NCBI RefSeq assembly: GCF_037076565.1 | Contig: NZ_AP029028.1 | Location: forward strand, 5,208,001 to 5,272,000 | Origin: Herbaspirillum sp. DW155 | GTDB lineage: Bacteria; Pseudomonadota; Gammaproteobacteria; Burkholderiales; Burkholderiaceae_D | DNA: 64,000 nt | Direction: 5' to 3' | Part shown: positions 41,993 through 52,334 of the stretch, piece by piece | How positions within the stretch are numbered: position 1 is the stretch's first letter | Layout of the letters: the number at the start of each line of letters is the position of its first letter | Notes under the pieces: model-generated | What the model was told of the DNA's origin: nothing | Seen by the model: the letters and a program-made list of their open reading frames with translations, nothing else | Database searches by the model: none | Made by a program: the position numbers and the translations under genes

Positions 41993-42197
41993 CTTGCCGG
42001 ATTATTCCCGCCGGGGTGCGGCTTGTCAACTCGAAATGAAGACAGCTTGTCGGTTGGCAAATGAAGTTCCGTGCAGGAAAGTCTCGCTGGCTCGCACGCA
42101 GGCGAGCCAACGAATCACGGGCAATTTTCAGGAATATGCCGTTCGTGCGACCGGTTCAACGTTCGACCATCCCAGGCCGCCATCTCTTTCGATGCCA

Positions 42198-43709
42198 TCA
42201 AGAGGGCGATTTCTGCGTGGCCGCAACAGGCTGCGCCGTCTGCTCGTTCCAGCCCCCGCCGAGTACCTTGTAGAGCGTGATGCGGTTGCTCTGCTCGGTC
42301 AGGCGCAGCGAGATCAGGGTCTGCTGGGCCGAGTACAGCGTGCGCTGCGCCACCAGGGTGGTGAGATAGCTGTCGATGCCATTCTTGTAGCGCGCCTCGG
42401 ACAGGCGGAACGCCTTCTCGCTGGCGGCCGTGGCCTTGCCCTGCGCATCCAGCCGCTGATCCAGCGTGGCGCGCACGGCCAGGGCATCGGCCACTTCGCT
42501 GAAGGCGGTCTGGATGGCCTTCTCGTAATTGGCCACGTCGATGTCGCGCGTGATCTTGGCCGAATCCAGACTGGCGCGCAGGCTGCCGGCGTTGAAAATG
42601 GGCAGGTTGATCGACGGCACGAAACTCCAGCTGCCGCTGCCGGGCTTGAACAGGCCACCCAGCGTGCGGCTGGCGGTGCCGCCATCGGCGGTCAGCGTGA
42701 TGCTGGGGAAGAAGGCCGCGCGCGCCGCGCCGATGTCGGCATTGGCAGACTTCAAGGTGTGCTCGGCCGCCAGCACGTCGGGACGGCGCAGCAGCACCTG
42801 CGAGGGCAGCCCGGCCGGGGTGGCCGGCAAGACGCTGGCCGTCTCAGGCAAGCCCGTGGGCAACAGCGCCGCATCGACGTCGGCGCCCACCAGCAGGCGC
42901 AGTGCGTTGATGTCCTGCGCGACCTGGCTGGTGTAGCTGGCCACATCGGCGCGCGCCGATTCCACGGTGGCTTCCAGACTGGCCAGGTCGACCCCGGAGA
43001 CGGTGCCGATGTCGTGGCTGCGCCGGTTCAACTCATAGGTCCGCGACTGGCTGGCATAGGTGTCCTGTGCCAGTCTGAGCAGGTCGCGGTCGGAGGCCAG
43101 CGTGAGCCAGGCCGTCGCCACTTCGGCGACCAGGCTGATGTGGGTGCTGCGACGGGTCTCGACCTGGTATTGATAGGTTTCGAGGGCGGCATCGGAGAGA
43201 TTTTTCAAGCGCCCGAAGAAATCCAGCTCATAGGCGCTCATGCCCACCGTCACGCTCTGCTGGTGCGATACCGTGGCCCGGCCCGTGCTCGACAACTCGG
43301 CCGGCGTGCGGCTGGCGGTGCCGCTGCCGGTGGCGGAGATGGACGGATAGCGATCGGCATCGGTGATGCGATATTGCGCGCGCGCCTTCTCGATGTTCAA
43401 TGCCGCCACGCGCAGGTCGCGGTTGTTCTCCAGCGCGGCGGCAATCACCTTCTGCAGACGCGGATCGAGGAAGAACTGGCGCCAGCCCAGCTGGTCCGCC
43501 TCGACCTCGCTGGCGGCCTGGCCCACCTTGCCGGTGGTGCCGACCACCGTCTTGCCATCGACCTGCTGCGTCCAGCCGGACGGCACCGGTGCGGCCGGGC
43601 GGGCGTAATCGGGTTCGAGACTGGCGCAACCCGCCAGGGCCGCCGCCAGCGCCAGAATCATGGCCGTGCGCGGCCACAGGGTGGATGGATGTTGTGCGGG
43701 ACGGTTCAT
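42198..43709 (-). CDS. RND efflux outer-membrane lipoprotein, NodT/OprM family (system 1)
   Basis: The protein has 503 residues. A lipoprotein signal with lipobox LAGC places the acylated Cys near residue 28. Two OEP repeats follow, with long helices and the typical GVDLASLEATVESARADVAS, PSQVLLRRPDVLAAEHTLKS and ARAAFFPSITLTADGGTAS. It forms the TolC-like exit duct of the tripartite pump. The ATG at 43709 shares one base with the permease stop and has AGGAGG upstream within the permease gene. It is last in the adaptor-permease-channel operon. Confidence 0.93.
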   Translation of the reverse strand: MNRPAQHPSTLWPRTAMILALAAALAGCASLEPDYARPAAPVPSGWTQQVDGKTVVGTTGKVGQAASEVEADQLGWRQFFLDPRLQKVIAAALENNRDLRVAALNIEKARAQYRITDADRYPSISATGSGTASRTPAELSSTGRATVSHQQSVTVGMSAYELDFFGRLKNLSDAALETYQYQVETRRSTHISLVAEVATAWLTLASDRDLLRLAQDTYASQSRTYELNRRSHDIGTVSGVDLASLEATVESARADVASYTSQVAQDINALRLLVGADVDAALLPTGLPETASVLPATPAGLPSQVLLRRPDVLAAEHTLKSANADIGAARAAFFPSITLTADGGTASRTLGGLFKPGSGSWSFVPSINLPIFNAGSLRASLDSAKITRDIDVANYEKAIQTAFSEVADALAVRATLDQRLDAQGKATAASEKAFRLSEARYKNGIDSYLTTLVAQRTLYSAQQTLISLRLTEQSNRITLYKVLGGGWNEQTAQPVAATQKSPS

Positions 43710-46700
43710 CACACGCCCTCCTTTTGTATCGCGTGATCGTCATCCGGGCGAGGCTTCTTGGCCGCACGGCGGTCCAGCCAGGTGCCGATCAGGTAGTAGA
43801 ACAAGGGCACGAAGAAGATGCCCAGCATGGTGGCCGAGAGCATGCCGCCCAGCACGCCGGTACCGATGGCGCGGCGGCTGGCCGAGCCGGCGCCGGTGGC
43901 CACGGCCAGCGGCAGCACGCCGAACATGAAGGCCAGCGAGGTCATCAGGATCGGGCGCAGGCGCAGTTGCACCGCCTCCAGCGTGGCATCCCACAGGCTC
44001 TTGCCGGATTCGTGCAACTGCTTGGCGAATTCGACGATCAGGATCGCGTTCTTGGCCGACAGACCCACGGTGGTCAACAGGCCCACCTGGAAATACACGT
44101 CGTTGGACATCCCGAAGATCCCCGTCAGCAGCACGGTCCCGATGATGCCCAGCGGCACCGCCAGGATCACCGCGAAGGGCACCGACCAGCTCTCATAGAG
44201 CGCGGCCAGGCACAGGAACACGAACAGGATGGAGATCGCATACAGCATCGGCGCCTGGTTGCCCGAGAGCCGTTCCTGGTAGGACGATCCGGTCCACTCG
44301 AAACCGATGCCGGCTGGCAGTTGCGCGGCCAGCTTTTGCACTTCGGCCATGGCGGTGCCGGAGCTTACGCCTGCCGCAGGCTCACCGACGATCTCGAAGG
44401 ACGATACGCCGTTGTAACGCTCCAGCAGCGAAGGACCATAGGTCCACTTGCTGGTCATGAAGGCCGAGAAGGGCACCATCTGGCTGGCCGAATTGCGCAC
44501 GAACCAGCGGTTCAGGTCGTCCGCCTGCATGCGGAAGGGCGCATCGCCCTGCACATAGACCTTCTTGACGCGGCCATTGCTGAGGAAGTCGTTGACGTAG
44601 GTGCCGCCCATGGCCGTGGCCAGTGCGGAGTTGATGTCCGAGGTCGCCACCGAGAGGGCATCGGCCTTGCGGTCATCGATGGCCACGCGCAGCTGCGGCG
44701 TGTCATCCAGGCCGGTCGTGCGCACGTTGGCCAGCATCGGACTGGAGCGTGCCGCCCGCAGGAACTGATCGCGCGCCTTGAGCAGGGCATCATGACCCAC
44801 GCCACCCACGTCCTTGAGTTCGAAGTCAAAGCCCGAACTCTGGCCCAGGCCGCGCACCACCGGCGGATTCATCAGGAACACGCGGGCGCCGCGGATCTTG
44901 GACAGATCCATGTTGGCGCGACGCACCAGTGCGGAAGCCGACTGGTCGGCGGCGGTGCGCTCATCCCACTGCTTCAGGCGAATGAAGGCGCGTGCGCTGT
45001 TCTGGCTGTTGCCCCCCACGCCCGAGCCGACGATGGCGAGCACCGACTCGACCGATTCGGGCTTGTTGAGGAAGTAGTCCTGCACCGTCTTGACCACGGT
45101 GGCCGTCTGTTCGGCAGTCGCGCCCGTGGGCAGCTGGATTTGCGCCATCAGCACGCCCTGGTCTTCTTCCGGCAGGAAGGAGGTGGGCAGGCGCATGAAC
45201 AGCACCGCCATCGCCACGGCAATGAGCGCATACATCAGCAGACCACGCCTGCCACGCTTGAGCAGGCCGCCCACGCCGCCCCGGTAGCGGGTGGCGTTGC
45301 GGTCGAAAGTACGGTTGAACCAGCTGAAGAACCTGCCCTGCTGTACCTGCCCGTGCGCATGCGGCTTGAGCAGGCTGGCGCACAGGGCCGGGGTCAGGGT
45401 CAGCGCCACCATCACCGACAAGGCCATGGCCGAGACGATGGTGATGGAGAACTGGCGATAGATCACCCCGGTGGAGCCGCCGAAGAAGGCCATCGGAATG
45501 AACACCGCCGACAGCACCATGGCAATGCCGACCAGCGCGCCGGTGATTTCCTGCATGGACTTGCGTGTGGCCTCCTTGGGACTGAGCTTTTCCTCGCTCA
45601 TGAGGCGCTCGACGTTTTCCACCACCACGATGGCATCGTCCACCAGAAGCCCGATGGCCAGCACCATGCCGAACATGGTCAGGGTATTGATCGAGTAACC
45701 GAACATGGCCAGGATGCCGAAGGTCCCCAGCAGCACCACCGGCACCGTGATGGCCGGAATGAAGGTGGCGCGGATGTTCTGCAGGAACAGGTACATGATC
45801 AGCACGACCAGCACGATGGCTTCGATGAGGGTCTTGACCACTTCTTCCAGCGACACGCGCACGAAGGGCGTGGTGTCATAGGCGATATGGGTCTTCAACT
45901 TCATGGAGGCCGGGAAGTAGGGCTCCAGCTCGGCCATCTTCTTCTTGACCGCATCGGCCGTGGAGAGCGCATTGGCGCCCGTAGCCAGCTGGATCGCCAG
46001 GGCCGAGGACGGCTTGCCGTCCTGGCGCGAGGCCGTCTGGTAGCTTTCGCCACCCAGTTCCACCCGGGCTACGTCCGACATCTTCACCACCGAACCGTCG
46101 GCAGACGACTTGACGACGATGTTGCGGAATTCCTCAGCCGTGGTCAGCTTGCTGCGCGCGGTAATGGTGGCGTTGATCTGCTGCCCCGGCCGGGCTGGCA
46201 GCGCGCCGATTTCGCCGGCCGAGACTTCGGTGTTCTGCGCCTCGAGCGCGCTGGTGATGTCCGACGGCATGAGCGCATACTTCTGCAACTTGGCCGGATC
46301 GAGCCAGATACGCATCGCGTAGTTGGTACCGAACGCGGTCACATCGCCCACACCCGGCACGCGGCTGATCTGGTCGGTCAGGCTGCTGCTGATGAAGTCG
46401 CCGATGTCGATGCTGGTGATGCGCGGATCGTCCGAACTCAGCGAGAGCACCATCAGGATGTCGGTCGAGGCCTTGGTGACCGTCACGCCATTGTTCTGCA
46501 CCGCCTGCGGCAGACGGGCCGTGACCTGCTGCAGCTTGTTCTGCACCTGCATCTGCGCCACGTCAGGATTGGTACCGGCCGTAAAGGTCAGCGTCACCGT
46601 GGAGGAGCCAGCCGAACTGGAACTGGCTGACATGTATTGCAGGTTGTCCAGACCCTTCATCTGCTGCTCGATGATCTGCGTCACCGAGTCTTCCAGGGTC

Positions 46701-46864
46701 TTGGCCGAGGCACCGGTATAGGTGGCCTTGATGTTGACCTGCGGCGGGGCGATGTTGGGATACTGCTCCAGGGAAAGAGAACGGATCGACATCATGCCGC
46801 CCAGCATGATGATGATGGCCATGACCCACGCGAAGATGGGCCGGTCGATGAAGAAACGTGCCAT
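43709..46864 (-). CDS. RND multidrug efflux permease, HAE1/AcrB family (system 1)
   Basis: The pump has 1051 residues. MARFFIDRPIFAWVMAIIIM begins TM1. The TM4 proton relay is intact (LLVDDAIVVVENVER, two Asp) and the TM10 Lys is present (GLSAKNAILIVEFAKQ). QYPNIAPPQVNIKATYTGAS and the porter repeats complete the family picture. It takes drugs from the periplasm or inner membrane and expels them by proton exchange with its adaptor and channel. It lies 11 bases after the adaptor gene. The operon is divergent from a BaeSR-like two-component system that probably controls it. Confidence 0.95.
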   Translation of the reverse strand: MARFFIDRPIFAWVMAIIIMLGGMMSIRSLSLEQYPNIAPPQVNIKATYTGASAKTLEDSVTQIIEQQMKGLDNLQYMSASSSSAGSSTVTLTFTAGTNPDVAQMQVQNKLQQVTARLPQAVQNNGVTVTKASTDILMVLSLSSDDPRITSIDIGDFISSSLTDQISRVPGVGDVTAFGTNYAMRIWLDPAKLQKYALMPSDITSALEAQNTEVSAGEIGALPARPGQQINATITARSKLTTAEEFRNIVVKSSADGSVVKMSDVARVELGGESYQTASRQDGKPSSALAIQLATGANALSTADAVKKKMAELEPYFPASMKLKTHIAYDTTPFVRVSLEEVVKTLIEAIVLVVLIMYLFLQNIRATFIPAITVPVVLLGTFGILAMFGYSINTLTMFGMVLAIGLLVDDAIVVVENVERLMSEEKLSPKEATRKSMQEITGALVGIAMVLSAVFIPMAFFGGSTGVIYRQFSITIVSAMALSVMVALTLTPALCASLLKPHAHGQVQQGRFFSWFNRTFDRNATRYRGGVGGLLKRGRRGLLMYALIAVAMAVLFMRLPTSFLPEEDQGVLMAQIQLPTGATAEQTATVVKTVQDYFLNKPESVESVLAIVGSGVGGNSQNSARAFIRLKQWDERTAADQSASALVRRANMDLSKIRGARVFLMNPPVVRGLGQSSGFDFELKDVGGVGHDALLKARDQFLRAARSSPMLANVRTTGLDDTPQLRVAIDDRKADALSVATSDINSALATAMGGTYVNDFLSNGRVKKVYVQGDAPFRMQADDLNRWFVRNSASQMVPFSAFMTSKWTYGPSLLERYNGVSSFEIVGEPAAGVSSGTAMAEVQKLAAQLPAGIGFEWTGSSYQERLSGNQAPMLYAISILFVFLCLAALYESWSVPFAVILAVPLGIIGTVLLTGIFGMSNDVYFQVGLLTTVGLSAKNAILIVEFAKQLHESGKSLWDATLEAVQLRLRPILMTSLAFMFGVLPLAVATGAGSASRRAIGTGVLGGMLSATMLGIFFVPLFYYLIGTWLDRRAAKKPRPDDDHAIQKEGV

Positions 46865-46875
46865 GTGCGCCTCGC

Positions 46876-48168
46876 TTACTTCGACCGGGCGCCGGAAGCA
46901 GCCGCCGTTCCTGCGCCGGCAGCCCGGCCGGCATCCCCGCCCAGCGACGGATCAGCGGCGGCCGCTGCGGCTTCGCGCGCCAGATCCTTCTGCAGGCTGT
47001 CGGTGATGTCGATGGCACGCGGGGTATCGCCGGCGCGCACCTTCTGCAATCCGTCGACGATGAGCTTGTCACCTTCCTGCAAGCCCTTGCTGATCCACCA
47101 GTTGTTACCCACCGCACGCGCCACGGTCACCACGCGCTGCTGCACCTTGCCGTCACTGCCCACCACCAGGGCGGTGGCAGCACCGGTCTGGTCGCGGCTG
47201 ATGGCCTTCTGCGGTACCAGCAGGGCGTGTTCATCCACCCCCTCCTCCAGCACCGCACGCACGTAGGCGCCCGGCAGCAACACGCCATCCGGATTGGGCA
47301 CGACCGCGCGCAGCGTGATCATGCCGGTGCCGGTATCGACCGACAGACCGGTGAATTCCAGCTTGCCGGGATGATCATAGGTGGAGCCGTCTTCCAGCAG
47401 GATCTTGACCTGGGCCGCGTTGGCGCCGCTCTTGCTGATCTGGCCGCTGGCCAGTTCGCGGCGCAGGCGCAGCAGGTCCACGGTGGACTGGGTGACGTCG
47501 ACGTAAATCGGATCGATCTGTTGTACCGTGGTCAGTGCCGTGGTCTGGCTGGCCGTCACCAGCGCGCCGGGCGTGACGCTGGATTTTTCGATGCGGCCCG
47601 AGATCGGCGAAAGGATCCTGGTGTATTGCAGGTTGATGGCGGCGGTCTGCACGGCGGCCTTCTGCACTTCCACATCGGCCTGGTTCTGGCGCAGGGTGCT
47701 TTGGGCGTCATCGTTGTCCTGCCTGGCGACGGCATCGATCTTGTTCAGCTCGGCATAACGGTCGGCCTTCAGCCTGGAGGAAGCCAGCGTGGCCTGCGCC
47801 TTCAGGAGCGAAGCCTTGGCGCTGTCATAGGCCGCCTGATAGCTGGCCGGGTCGATCTGGTACAGCGGCTGGCCGGCCTTGACCAGGCTGCCTTCCTTGA
47901 ACAGGCGCTTCTGGATGATGCCGCCCACCTGGGGACGGATGTCGGCCGCCAGGTAGGCCGTGGTACGGCCGGGCAGCTCGGTGGTGAGCGACTGGCGCTG
48001 CGTCTTGAGGACCACGTAGCCGACTTCGGACTGGGCCGCCGGTTTGGGCTGGTCGCCCGATCTGGAGCAGGCGCCCAGGACGGCAACCAGCATCAGGGAC
48101 AGCGCCAGGCGCGCTGCGGTGGAGGAACGGCGCCCGGCGTGGCGCGCAGTGCTTGCAGTATGGAACAT
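46876..48168 (-). CDS. RND efflux periplasmic adaptor, AcrA family (system 1)
   Basis: The protein has 430 residues. A lipoprotein signal has lipobox LGAC near residue 32. The membrane-fusion layout is visible: an acidic-sugar-like lipoyl half motif around LPGRTTAYLAADIRPQVGG, a coiled-coil hairpin (about 115-185), the second lipoyl half near INLQYTRILSPISGRIEKSS, then beta-barrel and proximal domains. A Pro/Ala-rich tail ends AASGARSK. MFHTASTARH (ATG 48168) is preferred; the frame open to 48225 has a poor N-terminus. First gene of the efflux operon. Confidence 0.92.
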   Translation of the reverse strand: MFHTASTARHAGRRSSTAARLALSLMLVAVLGACSRSGDQPKPAAQSEVGYVVLKTQRQSLTTELPGRTTAYLAADIRPQVGGIIQKRLFKEGSLVKAGQPLYQIDPASYQAAYDSAKASLLKAQATLASSRLKADRYAELNKIDAVARQDNDDAQSTLRQNQADVEVQKAAVQTAAINLQYTRILSPISGRIEKSSVTPGALVTASQTTALTTVQQIDPIYVDVTQSTVDLLRLRRELASGQISKSGANAAQVKILLEDGSTYDHPGKLEFTGLSVDTGTGMITLRAVVPNPDGVLLPGAYVRAVLEEGVDEHALLVPQKAISRDQTGAATALVVGSDGKVQQRVVTVARAVGNNWWISKGLQEGDKLIVDGLQKVRAGDTPRAIDITDSLQKDLAREAAAAAADPSLGGDAGRAAGAGTAAASGARSK

Positions 48169-48394
48169 GATCGGGTGGCTTTCTGCCCGTCCGCAAGCCG
48201 CCATGGGCAAGGGTTCCGGGCGCAATGAGCTATCGGACCTACGATGATGTACAGCAAATGTGAGGGAAATTTGAGCAAACGCGGCCGTATGTCAGCCCTG
48301 CAACAGGCTGGCCGGTCCGGCCTGATGTGGCCCCACCGGTGGCCATGTTCTTGTTAAGCTTTGCCTGATTCCACCCACTGCCTGCAGCACCACC

Positions 48395-49849
48395 ATGTCC
48401 ATCGCCCACACCATCGCGGAGCTGTCTGACCGCTTCTTCTATCGCGCCAACATTCGCCTCAAACTCTTCTATGCGATGCTGGCGCTGATCGTGGCGGTGA
48501 TCGCGGCCATCAATGGTGCCGGCCATTACATCTTCAACCGCGACTTCCTCGGCTACCTCAACGAACAGGCCCAGCAGCGCATGGAAGACATGGTGCCGCG
48601 CCTGGAGCTGGCCTATCGCGAGCATGGCAACTGGGACTTCATCCGGGGCAAGCCGCGCGTCTGGTTCGAGCTGATGAGGCCGGCCATCGTCGAACACAAT
48701 GGCATGGCGGCCACCCCGCTGCCCCCCATGACGCCCTCCGACCTGACCGGTGCGACCCTGCGTTTTTCCCTGCTGGATGCCCATCGGCAGCTGGTGATCG
48801 GCTATCCCAACGTCGGTCCCGACGCGCGCCTGCGGCCGCTGATGCAGGATGATGTGATCGTCGGCTGGGTAGCGCAGACCCCCTTTGAGAGCGTGATCGG
48901 TGCCATCGACCTGCGCTTCCAGCAAAGCCAGTTCCTGGCCCAGCTCGTCATCGCGGTGGTCGCGGTGATGCTGGCCGCCTTCCTGGTGGTGCGCATCTCG
49001 GGCGTGCTGACGCGGCCGCTGACCCGCGTCGCACGCGCCACGCATCGCCTGGCCGGGGGCGATTACGCGATCCGGGTGGAAGTGGAATCGGGCGATGAAG
49101 TGGGCATGCTGGCGCAGGACTTCAACCAGCTGGCCATGACGCTGGAACGCAACGAGAAGCTGCGGCGCGAATTCATGGCCGATGTCTCGCATGAACTGCG
49201 TACACCGCTGGGCATCCTCAACGGTCAGCTGGAGGCGCTGGAAGATGGCGTGCTGCAGCCCGATGCGCAGACGCTGCGCTCGCTCAAGAGCGAGGTGGAA
49301 CATCTTAACAAGCTGGTGGGTGACCTCTACGATCTCTCGCTGGCCGATGCCGGCGCACTCACCTATCGCCACGCCGACATCGACCTGGCACCGCTGCTGC
49401 GCGACAGCGCGGCTATCTACGCCGAACGCTTCAGCCAGCGCGGCATGCGCCTGAGCACCGCGCTGCCCGCCGCCATGCCGCTCCATGCCGATGGCGCGCG
49501 CCTGCAGCAGCTGTTCAACAATATTTTCGAGAACAGCCTGCGCTATACCGACAGCGGCGGCCGCCTGGAGGTACATGCCCACCTGCTGCAGCAACACTGG
49601 CACCTGATCTTCGATGACAGCGAACCTGGCGTGCCACCTGAGGTGATGGCCCGCCTGTTCGAGCGCTTCTTCCGGGTCGAGTCCTCGCGCAACCGCGCCA
49701 GCGGCGGCGCCGGGCTGGGTCTGGCGATCTGCCGCCGTATTGTCGATGCACACCGGGGAACCATCGGCGCCAGCGCTTCACCCTTGGGTGGCCTGCGCGT
49801 ATCCGTGGTCTTGCCGGCACGCCTGGATGGCGAGGGAGAAAGCACATGA
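48395..49849 (+). CDS. baeS: Sensor histidine kinase, BaeS-like
   Basis: The protein has 484 residues. TM1 (about 24-44), a periplasmic sensor (about 45-175), TM2 (about 183-203) and HAMP precede the kinase core. The phospho-accepting His is in [20 protein letters not shown] (about residue 266). The N box is [13 protein letters not shown] and the G2 box [12 protein letters not shown]. Sequence around the H box and its downstream linker recalls BaeS, the envelope-stress kinase that controls RND pumps. It is divergent from efflux system 1 across 226 bp and overlaps the response regulator by ATGA. Confidence 0.88.
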   Translation: MSIAHTIAELSDRFFYRANIRLKLFYAMLALIVAVIAAINGAGHYIFNRDFLGYLNEQAQQRMEDMVPRLELAYREHGNWDFIRGKPRVWFELMRPAIVEHNGMAATPLPPMTPSDLTGATLRFSLLDAHRQLVIGYPNVGPDARLRPLMQDDVIVGWVAQTPFESVIGAIDLRFQQSQFLAQLVIAVVAVMLAAFLVVRISGVLTRPLTRVARATHRLAGGDYAIRVEVESGDEVGMLAQDFNQLAMTLERNEKLRREFMADVSHELRTPLGILNGQLEALEDGVLQPDAQTLRSLKSEVEHLNKLVGDLYDLSLADAGALTYRHADIDLAPLLRDSAAIYAERFSQRGMRLSTALPAAMPLHADGARLQQLFNNIFENSLRYTDSGGRLEVHAHLLQQHWHLIFDDSEPGVPPEVMARLFERFFRVESSRNRASGGAGLGLAICRRIVDAHRGTIGASASPLGGLRVSVVLPARLDGEGEST

Positions 49850-50589
49850 ACAGCACGCCCGACGACTTCCAGTTCAGCCCACCGGCCACGGCCGATATCC
49901 TCATCGTGGAAGATGAACCCAAGCTGGCTGAACTGCTGCAAAAATATCTGGCGGTGGCCGGCTACACCTCGCGCCATGTCGCGCGCGGCGATGCGGCACT
50001 GGACGCGGTACGCGCGCAGCGGCCGGACCTGATCCTGCTCGACATCATGTTGCCGGGAATGGATGGCTGGGAAATCTGCCGCCAGCTGCGCACCTTCTCG
50101 GACGTTCCGGTGCTGATGCTGACGGCACGCGCCGAAGAAGAAGACCGCTTGCGCGGACTGGAACTGGGGGCCGACGACTACATCGGCAAGACGCCCTTTT
50201 CACCGCGCGAAATCGTGGCCCGGGTGAAATCCATGCTTCGCCGCAATGCGCTGGTACAGCGCGCCGCGCAGACCCAGCAGGCGGTGCAGACGGCCTCGCC
50301 GCTGGTCATCGATGAAGCGCGCCACCAGGCCACCGTGCGCGGCGAACCGCTCAATCTGACCCCGCTGGAACTGCGCCTGCTCAAGACCTTCGCCGCCGCG
50401 CCGGGCCAGGTCTTTTCGCGCGATCAGTTGCTCAATCACCTGCACAACGCGGACCGCTTCGTCACCGACCGCGCCATCGACACCCACATCAAAAACCTGC
50501 GGCGCAAGCTGGAGCCTTTTTTCCCGGGCCACAATGCGATCCAGGCGGTGTATGGCGTGGGTTACTGCTTCGAGCTACCGCCGGCGTAA
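49846..50589 (+). CDS. baeR: OmpR-family response regulator, BaeR-like
   Basis: The protein has 247 residues. The receiver domain (about 25-140) has the acidic pair in [14 protein letters not shown], phospho-acceptor Asp near residue 66 in [13 protein letters not shown], and the conserved Lys in [19 protein letters not shown]. The winged helix (about 150-245) ends [17 protein letters not shown]. The conserved Lys is normally followed directly by Pro (KP); here a Thr is inserted (KTP), an oddity near the phosphorylation switch. It is co-translated with the kinase and is likely to control the divergent RND operon. Confidence 0.9.
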   Translation: MNSTPDDFQFSPPATADILIVEDEPKLAELLQKYLAVAGYTSRHVARGDAALDAVRAQRPDLILLDIMLPGMDGWEICRQLRTFSDVPVLMLTARAEEEDRLRGLELGADDYIGKTPFSPREIVARVKSMLRRNALVQRAAQTQQAVQTASPLVIDEARHQATVRGEPLNLTPLELRLLKTFAAAPGQVFSRDQLLNHLHNADRFVTDRAIDTHIKNLRRKLEPFFPGHNAIQAVYGVGYCFELPPA

Positions 50590-50618
50590 GCGCTTGCGGG
50601 CTGCGGTGCCGGCGCCGT

Positions 50619-52169
50619 TCAGCGCCGGATCTTGAACACGCTGACCACCTGCGAGAGGCGACCGGCCTGATCCTGCAGGGACTGCGCCGCAGCGGCGGCC
50701 TCTTCCACCAGGGCCGCGTTCTGCTGGGTCACTTCATCCATCTGCGTGATGGCACGATTGATTTCCTCGATACCGGTGCTCTGTTCGCTGCTGGCCGCGC
50801 TGATTTCGGCCACCACGTCGGTCACCCGCTTCACGCTGGCCACCACCTCATTCATGGTGGTGCCGGCGCGTTCGACCAGCTGACTGCCGGCGCCGACCTT
50901 TTCCACGGAGTCATCGATGAGTTGCTTGATCTCCTTGGCAGCGGACGCCGAGCGCTGCGCCAGCGAACGCACTTCGGAGGCCACCACGGCAAAACCGCGT
51001 CCCTGCTCGCCGGCGCGCGCCGCTTCCACCGCGGCATTCAACGCAAGGATGTTGGTCTGGAAGGCGATGCCGTCGATCACCGTGATGATGTCGGCAATAC
51101 GATTGGAGCTTTCGGTAATGCCTTCCATGGTCCGTACCACCTGGCTGACTACCTGGCCACCCTGACTGGCGACGTCCGAGGCCGACGCGGCCAGCTGGTT
51201 GGCCTGGCGCGCATTGTCGGCATTCTGCTTGACGGTCGCCGTCAGTTCTTCCATGGCGGAAGCGGTCTCTTCGAGCGAACCGGCCTGCTGTTCGGTACGC
51301 GAAGACAGGTCGAGGTTGCCGGTGGCGATTTCCTGCGAGGCCGTGGTGATGGCATCAGTGCCATAACGCACCTCGCTGACGATCTTGTTCAGGCTCTCGT
51401 TCATGGCACGCAAGGAGTGCATCAGCATGCCGGTTTCATCCTTGCTGTCGGAACGGATGTCGACCGTCAGATCGCCCTGAGCCACGCGCTCAGCCACGTT
51501 CACGGCTTCGTTGAGCGGACGCGAGACTGCGCGCGCCACCGCCAGCGCCAGTGCAAAGGCAATCACCACGATGGCCGCCAGCAAGCCGATGATCCAGGCG
51601 CGTGCTGCATTGAAGACTTCGGTGGCGGTCTGATCCGAACGCTGGGTGCCGACGTCGTTGATCTTGACGATCTCGTCCATGTTTTCCAGCATGCTGCGGA
51701 AGGTCTTGTTGGACTCGCCCTTGAAGACGGCGCGGGCTTCTTCTTCCTTGCCGGCGCCGGAGATCTCGGCGATCTTCTTGTCGATCTCGAGGTAAGTGGC
51801 GAAGTTCTTGGAGAACTTGTCGTAGGCGGCCTTCTCTTCCGGCTCCGAGATCTGGGCCTCGTAAGCGGCGCGCTGCTTGGCCAGGATGTCCAGGCGCGTC
51901 TTGATGGCCTTGATGGCGTCTTCGCGCTCGGCGGGCGTAACCGCCGTGATCATCTGCAATTCGGAAATACGCATGCGCGGTAGCGATGCCTGGATCGACT
52001 GCGCCGCCTTGATGGTGGGCAGCCAGTTGGTGGCCATGTCGGTGGACGCCTGGTTCACCGCGCTCAACTGGCGGATGGCGAAGATGCCAAGGAAGACCGT
52101 GAGGATGATCACGGCGGCGAAGGAAAGAATGAGCTTCTTGGCGATCTTAAGATTGTTGAACCAGTTCAT
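50619..52169 (-). CDS. Methyl-accepting chemotaxis protein
   Basis: The protein has 516 residues with the same plan as the receptor at 27375-28925. TM1 covers about 11-32, a four-helix periplasmic bundle about 35-190 ([20 protein letters not shown]), TM2 about 191-212, then HAMP and the signalling domain with [20 protein letters not shown] at the tip. The ending SVFKIRR has no CheR-binding pentapeptide. The sensor halves of the two receptors differ clearly, so they probably sense different ligands. A 7-bp hairpin (50609-50628) spans the stop. Confidence 0.93.
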   Translation of the reverse strand: MNWFNNLKIAKKLILSFAAVIILTVFLGIFAIRQLSAVNQASTDMATNWLPTIKAAQSIQASLPRMRISELQMITAVTPAEREDAIKAIKTRLDILAKQRAAYEAQISEPEEKAAYDKFSKNFATYLEIDKKIAEISGAGKEEEARAVFKGESNKTFRSMLENMDEIVKINDVGTQRSDQTATEVFNAARAWIIGLLAAIVVIAFALALAVARAVSRPLNEAVNVAERVAQGDLTVDIRSDSKDETGMLMHSLRAMNESLNKIVSEVRYGTDAITTASQEIATGNLDLSSRTEQQAGSLEETASAMEELTATVKQNADNARQANQLAASASDVASQGGQVVSQVVRTMEGITESSNRIADIITVIDGIAFQTNILALNAAVEAARAGEQGRGFAVVASEVRSLAQRSASAAKEIKQLIDDSVEKVGAGSQLVERAGTTMNEVVASVKRVTDVVAEISAASSEQSTGIEEINRAITQMDEVTQQNAALVEEAAAAAQSLQDQAGRLSQVVSVFKIRR

Positions 52170-52334
52170 GTCTGCCCCGAATTATTGCTGTGGTGGATTT
52201 CACAAGTCATTCTAGGCAAGTCGCGAAGCGGCCATAACGCTGATTACACGGGCGTTTACGGGGTAATTGCCCTGCGGTGGCGCGAGTCTGACAACGCCGT
52301 CAGGCTGGGCCGGTCAACTGGTCAGGCCACCACA

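Noticed and set aside
42088..42109. 8-bp hairpin after efflux operon 1 as a terminator
   Set aside because: The stem is perfect, but no T-run follows on the minus strand, so it is noted only in passing.
40872..43736. A 954-codon + strand frame spanning udh, the intergenic gap and the outer-membrane lipoprotein
   Set aside because: It crosses two real opposite-strand genes and their regulatory gap, and its composition is that of antisense translation.
43400..46630. A 1076-codon + strand frame opposite the RND permease of system 1
   Set aside because: It is a shadow frame of a well-supported pump gene, His/Arg/Gly-rich, with no recognisable fold.
50609..50628. CCGGCGC/GCGCCGG hairpin between baeR-like and chemoreceptor genes as a terminator
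   Set aside because: It overlaps the chemoreceptor stop codon and has no T-tract on either strand.
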